A stretch of DNA of 64,000 bases from Vibrio algivorus (GTDB taxonomy: Bacteria; Pseudomonadota; Gammaproteobacteria; Enterobacterales; Vibrionaceae). Numbering within the stretch: position 1 is the first letter of the stretch; each line of letters begins with the position of its first letter. The notes beneath the pieces are model-generated. The model searched no databases. It saw nothing but the letters and a program-made list of their open reading frames with translations, and was not told where the DNA came from. Both the position numbers and the translations under genes were made by a program. Below are positions 1 through 8,480 of this stretch, in pieces. The stretch covers positions 186,001 through 250,000 of the forward strand of contig NZ_AP018679.1 in the NCBI RefSeq assembly GCF_002218005.2. The letters run 5' to 3'.

Positions 1-107
1 TGACAGGGCCGGATCGATTCATTTATGTTTCAAGTTGGTTTCAATCTTTGAAGTATGATTATAAAGCTTATATTACAGCACAACCCCAACCTATAGCTTC
101 ACAATAA
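1..107 (+). CDS. 3' end of an unidentified rightward gene (partial)
   Basis: The third frame is open from base 3 to a TAA at 105-107 and encodes about 34 residues ending in TAQPQPIASQ. A strong hairpin follows 3 bases after the stop, which fits the end of a real gene whose start lies left of the window. The visible tail is rich in aromatic residues (FIYVSSWFQSLKYDY) and has no motif I can assign. The product is unknown. Confidence 0.55.
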   Translation, partial: TGPDRFIYVSSWFQSLKYDYKAYITAQPQPIASQ

Positions 108-110
108 AAA

Positions 111-141
111 ACACCCCATTGTTCAAATATCAATGGGGTGT
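111..141. terminator. bidirectional intrinsic terminator
   Basis: ACACCCCATTG (111-121) pairs perfectly with CAATGGGGTGT (131-141) around a 9-base loop. A-rich sequence precedes it and T-rich sequence follows. It lies between the rightward partial gene ending at 107 and the leftward batD gene ending at 169, so it probably stops transcription from both sides. Confidence 0.85.
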
Positions 142-168
142 TTGATTTCTGGCTTTGCTTAGTTTTAT

Positions 169-1938
169 CTACAGCTTAGCGATCTCATCTTGTTTGTTAT
201 TTGGTTTTTTCTTGCTTTGCTTTTCTGCTTGCTTGATTAATTTCAGCAAGGTTTGAGTGTCATAATCTTGCTGTTGAGCGCTATATAAGCTTGCCATCAA
301 TGCGTTGATCTCTAACTGAATACTGTGTTTGATATCAGCTGCTATATCTGGATTTTGAGCTTGCCACTGAGTAAAAGTACTTTGAATTTTTGCACCATCT
401 TTGGACTTAATTGAATCAACGAAGCTATTTGGTTGTACTTTGCTTGGCGTTATTTCCTCAGCTGTTGCTTGAGGTTGTTTACGCTTTTGCTGTACTAATA
501 ATGCCAGTGTTATAAGCCATAAAATGGCAAATAGGGCTGTAGTATATGGCCAAAAACTCGCGTTAGTTATATTGGCAGTCGATGTGGTTTGAGGTTCAGT
601 CGATTTATCACTTTCGATTGCGTTCGCAGTACTTTCTGGCTGTACGTTTATCGTTTGTGATGTTGGTGGAGCATTTTCATCAACTTTAGCTTTTAGAGTT
701 ATACCATTTACTTTGGCGGTTTCTGCTTGGTTAGCTTTTGAGTTCCACCAAGGTACACTAACCGATGGTAATGTAATCTCACCAGATTTTTTCGGCATGA
801 TAACTTGCTTTAATGTCATGACAGTATTACCAGATTTATCTTGGCCAAACTTTGGTTTTTCGCTGTATACACGCACCGAATTTGGATAGTCAATTTTAAT
901 GTCAGGCAAACTTTCTGCGCTAACATCTTGTACGACTAAGGTGATAATTCGGGTAATAGGTTGACCAACTTTTGCTTCTATCTCGTTAGATGAATCTAGC
1001 ATGTTACCTTCACTGTCTTGCCAGCCTTGTTGCAATGTTAGTGATTGGGTAGGTAACCATGCGCCTTGATACGAAGTTGGCTTTTCTTTCACTGTTAAGG
1101 TGATCGGGTCTGATTGCACATCGACCGGTACAATACGACGGGCCCCGGTTGTGCGACTGACACTAATCACAGAAGCTTGTAGGCGAGTGGGAATAAGCTT
1201 ATGTGTTCCAGATTGTTCGGCAGTCACTCGATAGTCTTGTTCTACTACGGTAGTTTCGATGCCATTAATGATCTTTTGATATTGGTTAGGTTGGCCGACA
1301 GGCTCGATGTTTAAGCCATCACCTGAAGGTGGTGTGAGTTTGGTGTTTTGCAAACCACGTGGGTCGGTTTTCACTAATAAGCGAGAAGTGAAAGTTGCCA
1401 TCTCTTTTGGGTATAAAGTGGTTTTGGAAATGCTGTCATCAAAGCTAATTAGGTCGCTTTGTTTTGGTGTGCTTGGATCTTTGCTTACATGTAAGGTAAT
1501 AGGATCGGTTTTAACGCCATTAATTTCAAAGCTTGGAATGATCACGTTACCGGATTTATTAGTCGCAAGGCTGATGTTCCATTCGCTTCTTAATGTGACT
1601 TTGCCATTGATGCTGTAACGTGATGAACCAAATTGTACAGTGCCTTGAGTGAAGTCTTTATCTAGTGCGCTTGGGTCGAAATCTTCTCGGTGAGCCGCAC
1701 CCATATACGCGACTTGCAAGTTAAATACTTCATTGGTACTTAAACGGGTTTGTGAGACGGAAGCGGTCGCCTGTATATCATTGGCAAATACACTTTGGCT
1801 TATCGCAAGTGACATTAAAACAATGCTAAATAGGGCGAATTGTTTATGGTAAGCACACTTTAGTTTTGAGGCGCTTAGTTGAGACAATAGTTGAGAAAAA
1901 ATTGAATACATTGTGTTTTCCATTAGTCGAATTACCAT
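169..1938 (-). CDS. batD: BatD-family oxygen-tolerance protein (last gene of Bat operon 1)
   Basis: 589 residues. The N-terminus carries a hydrophobic export signal (around residues 35-52, ending SQSVFA-ND). Next come several beta-rich repeats typical of the BatD/oxygen-tolerance family, then one membrane segment near residues 465-485 (FWPYTTALFAILWLITLALLV) and a basic, glutamine-rich cytoplasmic tail. BatD proteins are thought to be periplasmic, inner-membrane-anchored partners of the VWA proteins BatA and BatB; the biochemical role is not settled. The ATG at 1938 overlaps the stop of the upstream VWA-TPR gene by 7 bases, suggesting translational coupling. ATGs at 1923 and 1911 are alternatives, and 1911 has the better ribosome-binding sequence (GGAAA). 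It is the last gene of a six-gene leftward operon. A second, shorter BatD lies at 57244-58512. Confidence 0.85.
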   Translation of the reverse strand: MVIRLMENTMYSIFSQLLSQLSASKLKCAYHKQFALFSIVLMSLAISQSVFANDIQATASVSQTRLSTNEVFNLQVAYMGAAHREDFDPSALDKDFTQGTVQFGSSRYSINGKVTLRSEWNISLATNKSGNVIIPSFEINGVKTDPITLHVSKDPSTPKQSDLISFDDSISKTTLYPKEMATFTSRLLVKTDPRGLQNTKLTPPSGDGLNIEPVGQPNQYQKIINGIETTVVEQDYRVTAEQSGTHKLIPTRLQASVISVSRTTGARRIVPVDVQSDPITLTVKEKPTSYQGAWLPTQSLTLQQGWQDSEGNMLDSSNEIEAKVGQPITRIITLVVQDVSAESLPDIKIDYPNSVRVYSEKPKFGQDKSGNTVMTLKQVIMPKKSGEITLPSVSVPWWNSKANQAETAKVNGITLKAKVDENAPPTSQTINVQPESTANAIESDKSTEPQTTSTANITNASFWPYTTALFAILWLITLALLVQQKRKQPQATAEEITPSKVQPNSFVDSIKSKDGAKIQSTFTQWQAQNPDIAADIKHSIQLEINALMASLYSAQQQDYDTQTLLKLIKQAEKQSKKKPNNKQDEIAKL

Positions 1939-3881
1939 TGCTGACCGTTAGATTTTGGTTGCGGATTTTGCTGGGCTTCAAGTGCCATTTGAGCCTGTAA
2001 TAAACGCCTTGCATCATCTGGAATCTGTTCTAGCTTATTGAGTTTTGGGTCAACGTCGATCGTATTACTCGTTGGGTTGTTTTTATCTTGCTGACTTGCT
2101 GCCATCGCTTGCTGTTTTTGCTGCTCATCTTTTTGTTTTGATTGCTGTTGGGCTTGCTCTTGTTGTTTAGAGTTTTCTTCACTGCTTTGCTGAGAGTTAC
2201 TTTTCTGCTCTTTATTCTTATGGTCTTGTTTGCTTTGCTCAGATTGATTCTGATTTTGTTGAGAATCTTTATTCTGGCTTTGAGTTGATTTGTTTTGTGA
2301 TTGATCGCTTTGTGACGAATTATCTTGAGCGTTGTTTCCTTTCGATTGTTGATTTTGTTTATCTTGTGACTTTTGATCTTTAGACGGCTGATCTTGAGAG
2401 CTTTGGTCGTTGTTTTGCTTATTGTCTGGTTTGCTATTTTTATCGTCTTGGTTTTGTTGTTGATTTTCCTGGTGTTGATTTTCCTGCTGTTGCTGTAGAG
2501 CTTTGTTAACAATCTCTAGGTTTTTTTTCGCATCAACATGATTTGGATTGGTTTTTAAAATATTTTCATAACCTTGTTTAGCTTGCTCTAGCTGGCCGGC
2601 TTGGGCTTGTGCGTTGGCTAAGTTGTAGCGAGAGTCTTCATCTTGTAAACCTTGCAGAGATTGAATTGCCGCTTGGTAATTACCAGCCTGATATTGTGCG
2701 GCACCTTGCCATGCTCGATTTTTAAATTGAGCCGCTGCTTTGGCATAATCTTTGGTTTGATAAGATTGGTAGCCTTGCTGGTCTGGGGTTTTAAATACCG
2801 ATGACAGTTCAACATCAGATTCAGGCATCGCCTTTGGCTGGGCTTCTTGTGCCGCGAAAGCATGTTGAGGTTGCAACAAAGGTAGGCTGATTAATAGCGC
2901 TAGGCTGAAAATTCCACCACGGCGAAATGCGCCAAGAGCAAAAATAAGCAAGATGGGTAATAGCCAAAAACCATTATTAATATGTACTTCCAACTCTGGC
3001 GATTCTTTGTTTTGTTTGCTGGTTTTTAATTCCACATGATTGAGGGCTTGGGTAAGTATTTGAATATCGGCATCATCGCTACGAAGTGCAGTATAAACAC
3101 CGTGATTTGCTTGAGCTAATGATTGCAGCGCATTGATATCAGCTTTCGCAACAACGGTGACACCATCATGGGTAAACATATCACCATTTGGCAGACGAAT
3201 AGGTGCGCCTTGTGCAGTGCCAACCGACATCACCGATAAGTTCCAATTGGTGCCTTTGAGTTGGGTTGCGATGTTTTCTGATTCAGCAGAGCTTAATCCA
3301 TCAGCAACTAAAATAATGTCACCTTGTTGGTGGCCAGCTTGAGTTAACATATCAATGGCTTTTTTCACTCCAGCACCGGCGTTACTACCATGGTTTGGCA
3401 TGATATCGGGAGATAAGTTTAGAATTAAATTCTTCAGTGTGTTGGCATCATGAGTTAATGGGCTGATCATATAACCATCGGCCGAGTAGGCGACTAGCCC
3501 TGTGGTGCCTTCTTTTAATGCTGGCAGTAAATCCATGACCTTGTAGCGAGCTTGAGTTAAGCGGTTGGGGGCAAGATCGGTGGCATACATAGATAAAGTC
3601 ATGTCCATTACAATCACTCGCGCATTGTTCACGGCAAAGCTCGGAACCTGCTGTTTCTGAAAGCTTGGGCCTGCTAGAGCGATGATGGTAATCAACCAAG
3701 CAGATAGTAATACACCTACTACTGAGCTGTGTGTTTTGGCTTGGTTTAGCCCCAATTGTTGACTTAAATGGTTGGCTATTAAGCTCGTGGTTTTCGGTTT
3801 TCGATACAACCATACGCTAAGTAATATGGCCGGAATGATAGTGTATAACCAAATAGGGTTAAGGAATTGGAAATCAGACAT
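1932..3881 (-). CDS. BatB-like VWA domain protein with TPRs and a Gln/Asn-rich tail
   Basis: 649 residues, started by ATG with a clear AAGGAG site upstream and overlapping the preceding VWA gene by 8 bases. Order of parts: two N-terminal membrane segments (about 10-25 and 55-72); a von Willebrand A domain (about 85-280) with the MIDAS-like motif DMTLSM; a third membrane segment near 305-340; TPR-like repeats (about 365-465, e.g. the AAAQFKNRAW and YQAGNYQAAI segments); then about 130 residues of Gln/Asn/Ser/Lys/Asp low complexity, ending with a short conserved-looking segment (PDDARRLLQAQ). The layout corresponds to BatB fused to a BatC-like TPR region. The metal-site motif has Thr where the DxSxS consensus has the first Ser. 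VWA domains of this group act in protein-protein interaction at the periplasmic face of the membrane. Specific partners are inferred from the operon. Confidence 0.85.
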   Translation of the reverse strand: MSDFQFLNPIWLYTIIPAILLSVWLYRKPKTTSLIANHLSQQLGLNQAKTHSSVVGVLLSAWLITIIALAGPSFQKQQVPSFAVNNARVIVMDMTLSMYATDLAPNRLTQARYKVMDLLPALKEGTTGLVAYSADGYMISPLTHDANTLKNLILNLSPDIMPNHGSNAGAGVKKAIDMLTQAGHQQGDIILVADGLSSAESENIATQLKGTNWNLSVMSVGTAQGAPIRLPNGDMFTHDGVTVVAKADINALQSLAQANHGVYTALRSDDADIQILTQALNHVELKTSKQNKESPELEVHINNGFWLLPILLIFALGAFRRGGIFSLALLISLPLLQPQHAFAAQEAQPKAMPESDVELSSVFKTPDQQGYQSYQTKDYAKAAAQFKNRAWQGAAQYQAGNYQAAIQSLQGLQDEDSRYNLANAQAQAGQLEQAKQGYENILKTNPNHVDAKKNLEIVNKALQQQQENQHQENQQQNQDDKNSKPDNKQNNDQSSQDQPSKDQKSQDKQNQQSKGNNAQDNSSQSDQSQNKSTQSQNKDSQQNQNQSEQSKQDHKNKEQKSNSQQSSEENSKQQEQAQQQSKQKDEQQKQQAMAASQQDKNNPTSNTIDVDPKLNKLEQIPDDARRLLQAQMALEAQQNPQPKSNGQQW

Positions 3882-4836
3882 GTCGTCTCCTTAATACGGC
3901 AAGGATAAATGACAGAATCAACGCTAAAGCAAGCGGGTAAGTGAACCACTCAGTTTGCGGCCGCCAGGATTGAGTTGCATTACTGACGGGTTGTAATTGG
4001 TTGATGGTGTTGTAAATTTCGTTCAACTCTTTTTGATCGCGAGCGCGGAAATATTGACCGCCAGTCATTTGTGCAATTTGAGTAAGCGTTTTTTCATCTA
4101 AGTCTTGAGCAGTATTCACCGTACGGCTACCAAAGAAGCTATCGACTTGTAACTCACCAGCACCGACGCCAACGGTATAAATGATGGCGTGATTTTCTTT
4201 GGCGATATTAGCCGCTTCAATTGGATCAATTACACCTGCGGTGTTACTGCCATCACTGAGTAGTACGATTACACGTTGCTCAGCTTCACTTTTGATAAAA
4301 GTTTTAGTCGCAATGCCTAAGCCTTCACCAATTGCGGTCTGAGTACCTATCATATTTAACTGAGCACGATTTAATTGTTGTAATACGGTGGTGCGATCTA
4401 GCGTCAGTGGTGTTTGCAAATAGGCATGATCGGCAAATAGAACCAACCCCAAGCGATCCCCTTTTCGCTTGGTAATGAAATCAGTTAATACTTGTTTTAC
4501 AGCCGTTAAGCGGTCGATATAGCCTGAAGGCGAATTCATATCTTCTTGTGCCATCGAACCGGATAAGTCGACAACTAGCATCATATCGCGATGTTTCGGC
4601 TGAAATTCGACAGGCTTGCCATACCATACTGGCCTTGCTGCCGCTGTGACTAATAATAGCCAGATAATGATAGCGAGAGCTTTAAGGGCAATATGTTGTT
4701 TTTGTTGAACAATGCCTTCTGTTGGCAGGGTAGGTAAAACAATGGCCGCTCTAGGTTGGTGAGCAGGGGCAAAGAAGTACACAATCAAAGGCAGTGGTAA
4801 GGCGAGAAACACCCACACCCAATGAAATTCAAACAT
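3874..4836 (-). CDS. BatA-like VWA domain membrane protein
   Basis: 320 residues from the ATG at 4836, which overlaps the upstream stop codon by 8 bases. The longer open frame to 4908 would overlap the upstream gene by 80 bases and is less likely, and MFEFHWVWVF is a typical BatA beginning. Two membrane segments lie near the N-terminus (about 5-22 and 52-70). The VWA domain has a full MIDAS motif (DLSGSM) and a downstream LLSDGSNTAG segment. A last membrane segment sits at the extreme C-terminus (YPLALALILSFILAVL). BatA and BatB are paralogous VWA proteins encoded with a MoxR ATPase. MoxR/VWA pairs are generally regarded as chaperone-like modules that mature or assemble other proteins. The target in this organism is unknown. 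Confidence 0.87.
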   Translation of the reverse strand: MFEFHWVWVFLALPLPLIVYFFAPAHQPRAAIVLPTLPTEGIVQQKQHIALKALAIIIWLLLVTAAARPVWYGKPVEFQPKHRDMMLVVDLSGSMAQEDMNSPSGYIDRLTAVKQVLTDFITKRKGDRLGLVLFADHAYLQTPLTLDRTTVLQQLNRAQLNMIGTQTAIGEGLGIATKTFIKSEAEQRVIVLLSDGSNTAGVIDPIEAANIAKENHAIIYTVGVGAGELQVDSFFGSRTVNTAQDLDEKTLTQIAQMTGGQYFRARDQKELNEIYNTINQLQPVSNATQSWRPQTEWFTYPLALALILSFILAVLRRRHV

Positions 4837-5560
4837 CGTCTTTGGAACCTTTATCTGTTGGGTTTTGAATTTTTGATTCAAGTTTGTTGAGAATTCGCTC
4901 TTTTTCAATTAATGACTTTGGTGCTTGTCGTGCTTTTGGTGATTGGTTAGCAGGACGAACGGCTGAAACTACACCGTCATTAAGATCAGTCGCCGATTGC
5001 TTAAATGCTTGTTGAGCGGCTTTGATTTTCTTTTTGCTTGGCGGAAGCGATTGAGTGATCCACTCTTCTACTTGTTTATACAATTGGTCTGCAAGCTCTT
5101 GAGAAACTTCTTGTTTTTTATATAAAGCCGTTTGCCAATCTTGTTGGTTAGCCTGGAAATTGTTTTTATTTGATGGATGTTGCTCATCTAAAAAAGTGTA
5201 CCAGCGTTCACCGTGTAAACTGGCAAGCATCGGTCTTGGATAGTAAGACAAACAGACTTGGCGAAGTAGGTCATTGGCGGTAGCGACTTTTTTCTGGCCT
5301 TGTTGTTTATTGCTATTTTGCGCCAACAGCCGTAGTGCGGCCTTTTTTGCTAAACGTCGCTTTTTATAACGAGAGGCGATAGTTAATGCAATGATGATCG
5401 CCAAGATGAGGATAGCCGCGCAAGCCCACCATCCCCAAGCAATAGGCCATAAACCAGGCTCTGCCGGTAGATGTAATGGTGCTAAAGGAAGCGTTTGAGA
5501 TCCCGACTCAGATAAAGTCGGTTGAGCTTGTGATATCGCAGATAAAGGAGCGTTATTCAT
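4829..5560 (-). CDS. DUF4381 domain membrane protein
   Basis: 243 residues from the ATG at 5560, preceded by an AGGA site and overlapping the end of the DUF58 gene by 8 bases. The longer frame to 5599 lies inside that gene and is less likely. A proline-rich N-terminal stretch (LPLAPLHLPAEPGLWPIAWGWW) leads into one membrane segment (about residues 43-65), then a basic cytoplasmic region and a helical domain with the family features NDLLRQVCLSYYPR and LHGERWYTFLD. DUF4381 proteins are regularly encoded between DUF58 and VWA genes in MoxR/Bat operons. No biochemical function is established. Confidence 0.83.
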   Translation of the reverse strand: MNNAPLSAISQAQPTLSESGSQTLPLAPLHLPAEPGLWPIAWGWWACAAILILAIIIALTIASRYKKRRLAKKAALRLLAQNSNKQQGQKKVATANDLLRQVCLSYYPRPMLASLHGERWYTFLDEQHPSNKNNFQANQQDWQTALYKKQEVSQELADQLYKQVEEWITQSLPPSKKKIKAAQQAFKQSATDLNDGVVSAVRPANQSPKARQAPKSLIEKERILNKLESKIQNPTDKGSKDDV

Positions 5561-6536
5561 TGATATTTCCTGAAATTGGTGCTGATGATGAAGACGCACC
5601 TAGTTGAGATAATAAAGGTTCTGAGCATGATAAAGAACGCATTGGAATCGCGAGGCTTTTACCGATCTTCTCTATTTGATTGAGGTGTTCAATATAGCGG
5701 TTTTTTAGTTGTGTTCGGGTATTTTTTTGCCCGAAATTCAACCAACGAGTTTGTTCGCCGTTGCTAACATATTCACTGCCACGAAAATCGGTGCTGCCCA
5801 TCTCAAGAGGATCAAATATATGAATAAATTGCAATCGGTTATGTTGTCTTAGTTGGTTCAACAGTGGTTTTCCGTCTAGATTTAACCGTTTAAAATCACT
5901 GATAAAAACAATATCACTGCCTTTGGGACACATGCGATGCAGAGTTTGAAGTACTTGCTGGAATGGTAATTCTTCAGCCGGTTTTGTATTGGTTTGTTGC
6001 TGGGCTTGAAGTTGTTTAATTGCCTCATTATTTAGCTGAACCAATTGATGACTTATATGCAACGCACCTTGTTGACGAGCGGTCGGTTTTAACTCAATCA
6101 GCCGGTCTCCCATATCAATTAGCGCGCCAATACGATCTTTTTGCTTTACCGCAAGCCAGCTTAATAAACTCGCGAGGTGCGCACATTGAACGGTTTTAAA
6201 TAACAGTTGAGAGCCAAAACGCATGCTAGGACTAAGGTCTAAATATAAGATCACGGGCTGTTCGCGTTCTTCGGTAAACAGCTTAGTATGCGCTTTTCCA
6301 GTACGAGCCGTGACTCGCCAATCTATTGAGCGAATATCATCACCCGCTTGATATTGGCGAACTTCTGAGAAATTCATACCACGACCTTTTTGGCGACTAG
6401 TATGACTGCCGTTCAGTTGTGACCACAGGCTTTTACTTGGCGGTTGCCAATGTACCGTATGGCTTTTGTAGTACAGCAATTCTTTTAAGCTTAATTCTAC
6501 GCCCGTGGCAAAAGGGGGTAACTTTTGCTCCATCAT
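5553..6536 (-). CDS. DUF58 domain protein
   Basis: 327 residues. Its ATG overlaps the moxR stop (ATGATGGA), so translation is probably coupled. It carries the DUF58 signature GRGMNFSEVRQYQAGDDIR followed by IDWRVTARTGK, then a VWA-like beta-alpha fold beginning with LYLDLSPSMRF and a later VFISDFKRL strand. No transmembrane segment is visible, so it is probably cytoplasmic. DUF58 proteins form a conserved pair with MoxR ATPases and are thought to adapt the ATPase to its client. The paralogue at 53043-53987 shares the signature. Confidence 0.87.
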   Translation of the reverse strand: MMEQKLPPFATGVELSLKELLYYKSHTVHWQPPSKSLWSQLNGSHTSRQKGRGMNFSEVRQYQAGDDIRSIDWRVTARTGKAHTKLFTEEREQPVILYLDLSPSMRFGSQLLFKTVQCAHLASLLSWLAVKQKDRIGALIDMGDRLIELKPTARQQGALHISHQLVQLNNEAIKQLQAQQQTNTKPAEELPFQQVLQTLHRMCPKGSDIVFISDFKRLNLDGKPLLNQLRQHNRLQFIHIFDPLEMGSTDFRGSEYVSNGEQTRWLNFGQKNTRTQLKNRYIEHLNQIEKIGKSLAIPMRSLSCSEPLLSQLGASSSSAPISGNINE

Positions 6537-7489
6537 GCACTGCCAACCTGTGCGAGTAATTCTGCGATCACACGATTAGAGGTTATGCCTTCAGCTTGTG
6601 CCTGATAACTGAGTAATAGACGATGACGTAGAACAGGGAAGGCCATTGCTTGAACATCTTCAGGGCTAACAAAATCACGACCTGCAAGCCAAGCATGCGC
6701 ACGAGAACAACGATCAAGAGCAATGGTGGCTCGTGGGCTGACTCCCATTTGTAACCATTCTGCTAACAATGGATTGTATTGTGATGGCTGACGCGTAGCC
6801 ATGATCAAACGAATAATGTATTGCTCAACATTTTCTGCCATGTGGATCGAAAGTGCGGCTTGTCGAGCATCAAAAATGGTTTGCTGAGATAATTTGACCG
6901 GTTGATTTGCAAGTTGGCCTTGAGCTTCGCCGCGGTTAAGGCGCAAGATATCCAATTCACTTTCAGCATTTGGGTAGTCTACTTCAAGGTGAAGCAAGAA
7001 ACGGTCTAGCTGTGCTTCAGGAAGAGGGTAAGTTCCTTCTTGTTCAATCGGGTTTTGGGTCGCCATTACTAAGAACAAGTCAGGTAATTTATAAGATTCA
7101 CGTCCAACCGTAATTTGCTTTTCCGCCATTGCTTCTAACATTGCAGCTTGTACTTTGGCTGGTGCGCGGTTAATTTCATCGGCCAATATTAATGAGTTAA
7201 ATATCGGCCCAGCTTGGAAGGTAAATTCTCCTGTTTCAGGGCGGAAGATATCCGTACCGGTTAAGTCGGCTGGTAAAAGATCGGGAGTAAATTGTACTCG
7301 GTGAAAATCGCCTTCAATACAATCGGCTAATACTTTAACTGCACGGGTTTTAGCAAGCCCTGGGGGACCTTCAACTAGAATGTGTCCGTCAGCAAGTAGT
7401 GCTACTAATAATTGTTTAACTAGTTCATTTTGGCCAATCACTTGAGAGTTCAAATATTGCTGGAGCTGGGCAAAAGTGTCCGAATGCAT
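6533..7489 (-). CDS. MoxR-family AAA+ ATPase (first gene of Bat operon 1)
   Basis: 318 residues from the ATG at 7489. A TTG two codons further upstream lies 5 bases after an AGGAG and is a real alternative. Motifs: Walker A GPPGLAKT (about residues 40-47), Walker B LILADEINR, sensor region MATQNPIEQEGTYPLPEAQLDR, and an arginine-containing PRATIALDR segment in the lid domain. These are diagnostic of the MoxR subfamily of AAA+ ATPases, cytosolic chaperone-like ATPases that work with VWA proteins. It is the promoter-proximal gene of a leftward operon (moxR, DUF58, DUF4381, batA, batB, batD) with overlaps of 3-8 bases between all genes. Confidence 0.9.
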   Translation of the reverse strand: MHSDTFAQLQQYLNSQVIGQNELVKQLLVALLADGHILVEGPPGLAKTRAVKVLADCIEGDFHRVQFTPDLLPADLTGTDIFRPETGEFTFQAGPIFNSLILADEINRAPAKVQAAMLEAMAEKQITVGRESYKLPDLFLVMATQNPIEQEGTYPLPEAQLDRFLLHLEVDYPNAESELDILRLNRGEAQGQLANQPVKLSQQTIFDARQAALSIHMAENVEQYIIRLIMATRQPSQYNPLLAEWLQMGVSPRATIALDRCSRAHAWLAGRDFVSPEDVQAMAFPVLRHRLLLSYQAQAEGITSNRVIAELLAQVGSA

Positions 7490-7786
7490 GGTCAAAATAT
7501 CTCCTGATATGTTTATGAAAAGTCGTTGAATGACGAGTGTGACAATTTGTAACTTGAAGCTTTATGACCGCTAGAGAATGAAAAAGTTCTCCCTAGTTAA
7601 AAACTAAAAATAAGAGATTTAATTTAGATGTTTGATTTTTCGTCATAATATCAGAGCTTAAGTTAGAAGTAAGGTATATATAAGGTTTGTTACTGTCATT
7701 TCAAGCTGGTTTTCTGGCAGTTGTAAGGCAAAGCCGTTAGAATTAATACAATTGATTTTATAAATTGTAACTTTGGGAATTAGATC
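7490..7786. promoter_or_regulatory. divergent intergenic region upstream of moxR and the 67-aa gene
   Basis: About 300 AT-rich bases between the leftward moxR operon and a rightward small gene, so both promoters must lie here. I see no convincing operator, repeat or hairpin and do not assign exact -35/-10 elements. Confidence 0.4.
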
Positions 7787-7990
7787 ATGAGTAATGATAT
7801 TGAAAAAGAGCTAGAGCAAATGTCGGCAGAGATGACGGAAGCTCTAGAAACGCCATTACCAAGTATTGAAGAGCAAAAAGCAGTTGTTGCAAAACTTAAG
7901 CAACTAGAAGCAGAAGGTAAGCTAACGCCTGAAGTTCTTGAAGAGCACTTTGGCAAGTTTAATGATGATGAAGCACGTCCTGTGCATTAA
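7787..7990 (+). CDS. small acidic hypothetical protein (67 aa)
   Basis: 67 residues, very rich in Glu and Leu (EKELEQMSAEMTEALE, then SIEEQKAVVAKLKQLEAEGKLTPEVLEEHF), predicted wholly helical with possible coiled-coil character, no cysteines and no membrane segment. A perfect intrinsic terminator begins 26 bases after the stop, so this is probably a single-gene unit. I do not recognise a family with confidence. It is probably a cytoplasmic conserved Vibrio protein of unknown function. Confidence 0.7.
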   Translation: MSNDIEKELEQMSAEMTEALETPLPSIEEQKAVVAKLKQLEAEGKLTPEVLEEHFGKFNDDEARPVH

Positions 7991-8015
7991 TCTGTTTTGA
8001 GTTGCTCGACAGAAT

Positions 8016-8050
8016 AAACGCCTGCCTTTAGTCGCAGGCGTTTGTTTTTT
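8016..8050 (+). terminator. intrinsic terminator after the 67-aa gene
   Basis: AAACGCCTGC (8016-8025) pairs perfectly with GCAGGCGTTT (8034-8043) around an 8-base loop, followed by GTTTTTT. Confidence 0.9.
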
Positions 8051-8087
8051 AAGCATCTTGAAGTCACTTGGGTATACATAACCATAG

Positions 8088-8315
8088 ATGGAATACACAG
8101 TGTTAGAAAAAGAAAACTTGATAAAGTTGGCTCGTATGCCAATGCCATTTGGTAAATATGCAGGGCGCATGTTGATTGATTTGCCTGAAGAATATCTGTT
8201 GTGGTTTCAAAATAAAGCAGAATTTCCTAAAGGGGAGCTAGGGGATTTATTAAAATTATGCTTAGCATTAAAAGTGGAAGGGTTAGATAGCCTAGTGAAA
8301 CCATTAAAACGTTGA
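8088..8315 (+). CDS. DUF3820 family protein
   Basis: 75 residues with the DUF3820 pattern: MPFGKYAGRMLIDLPEEYLLWF in the middle and GELGDLLKL towards the C-terminus. The family is also described in domain databases as a putative quorum-sensing-regulated virulence factor group, but a molecular function is not established. It is probably cytoplasmic. An ERIC-like repeat starts 2 bases after the stop codon, so the mRNA would carry this structure as its 3' end. Confidence 0.8.
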   Translation: MEYTVLEKENLIKLARMPMPFGKYAGRMLIDLPEEYLLWFQNKAEFPKGELGDLLKLCLALKVEGLDSLVKPLKR

Positions 8316-8317
8316 TA

Positions 8318-8445
8318 TATACCCTTCGTACTTGAAGCTGCAGCTTTGTTGACGGCGTTCATTAACCCCACTCACATAGGCGAGCTATGCTCATGGGGCT
8401 TAATTCACTTGTCGTCTCACTGCAACTCCAATTACTTTGGGTATA
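8318..8445. repeat. ERIC-like palindromic repeat (128 bp)
   Basis: Starts with TATACCCTTCGTACTTGAAG and ends with CCAATTACTTTGGGTATA, giving imperfect terminal inverted repeats. The centre contains the inverted pair AACCCCACTCACATAGG / CTATGCTCATGGGGCTT. Length and end sequence fit the enterobacterial/vibrio ERIC (IRU) family of about 127 bp, non-autonomous elements that fold into a long hairpin when transcribed. It abuts the DUF3820 stop codon. Confidence 0.75.
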
Positions 8446-8480
8446 GGCAGTAGCAAGAGGTAGCTGCTGAGCTGAAAAAA

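Noticed and set aside
1307..1618. 103-codon plus-strand open frame opposite batD
   Set aside because: Antisense to a well-supported gene and without protein-like features.
2036..2500. tandem DNA repeat or CRISPR-like array
   Set aside because: The repetitiveness comes from degenerate glutamine codons in a coding tail, with no regular repeat-spacer units.
2030..2512. 160-codon minus-strand open frame rich in Lys/Asn/Ile
   Set aside because: It is a frame-shifted shadow of the Gln/Asn-rich tail of the VWA-TPR gene; repetitive CAA/AAC codons keep all frames open.
3448..3813. 121-codon minus-strand open frame inside the BatB gene
   Set aside because: Fully inside the VWA coding region in another frame, with no ribosome site or recognisable domain.
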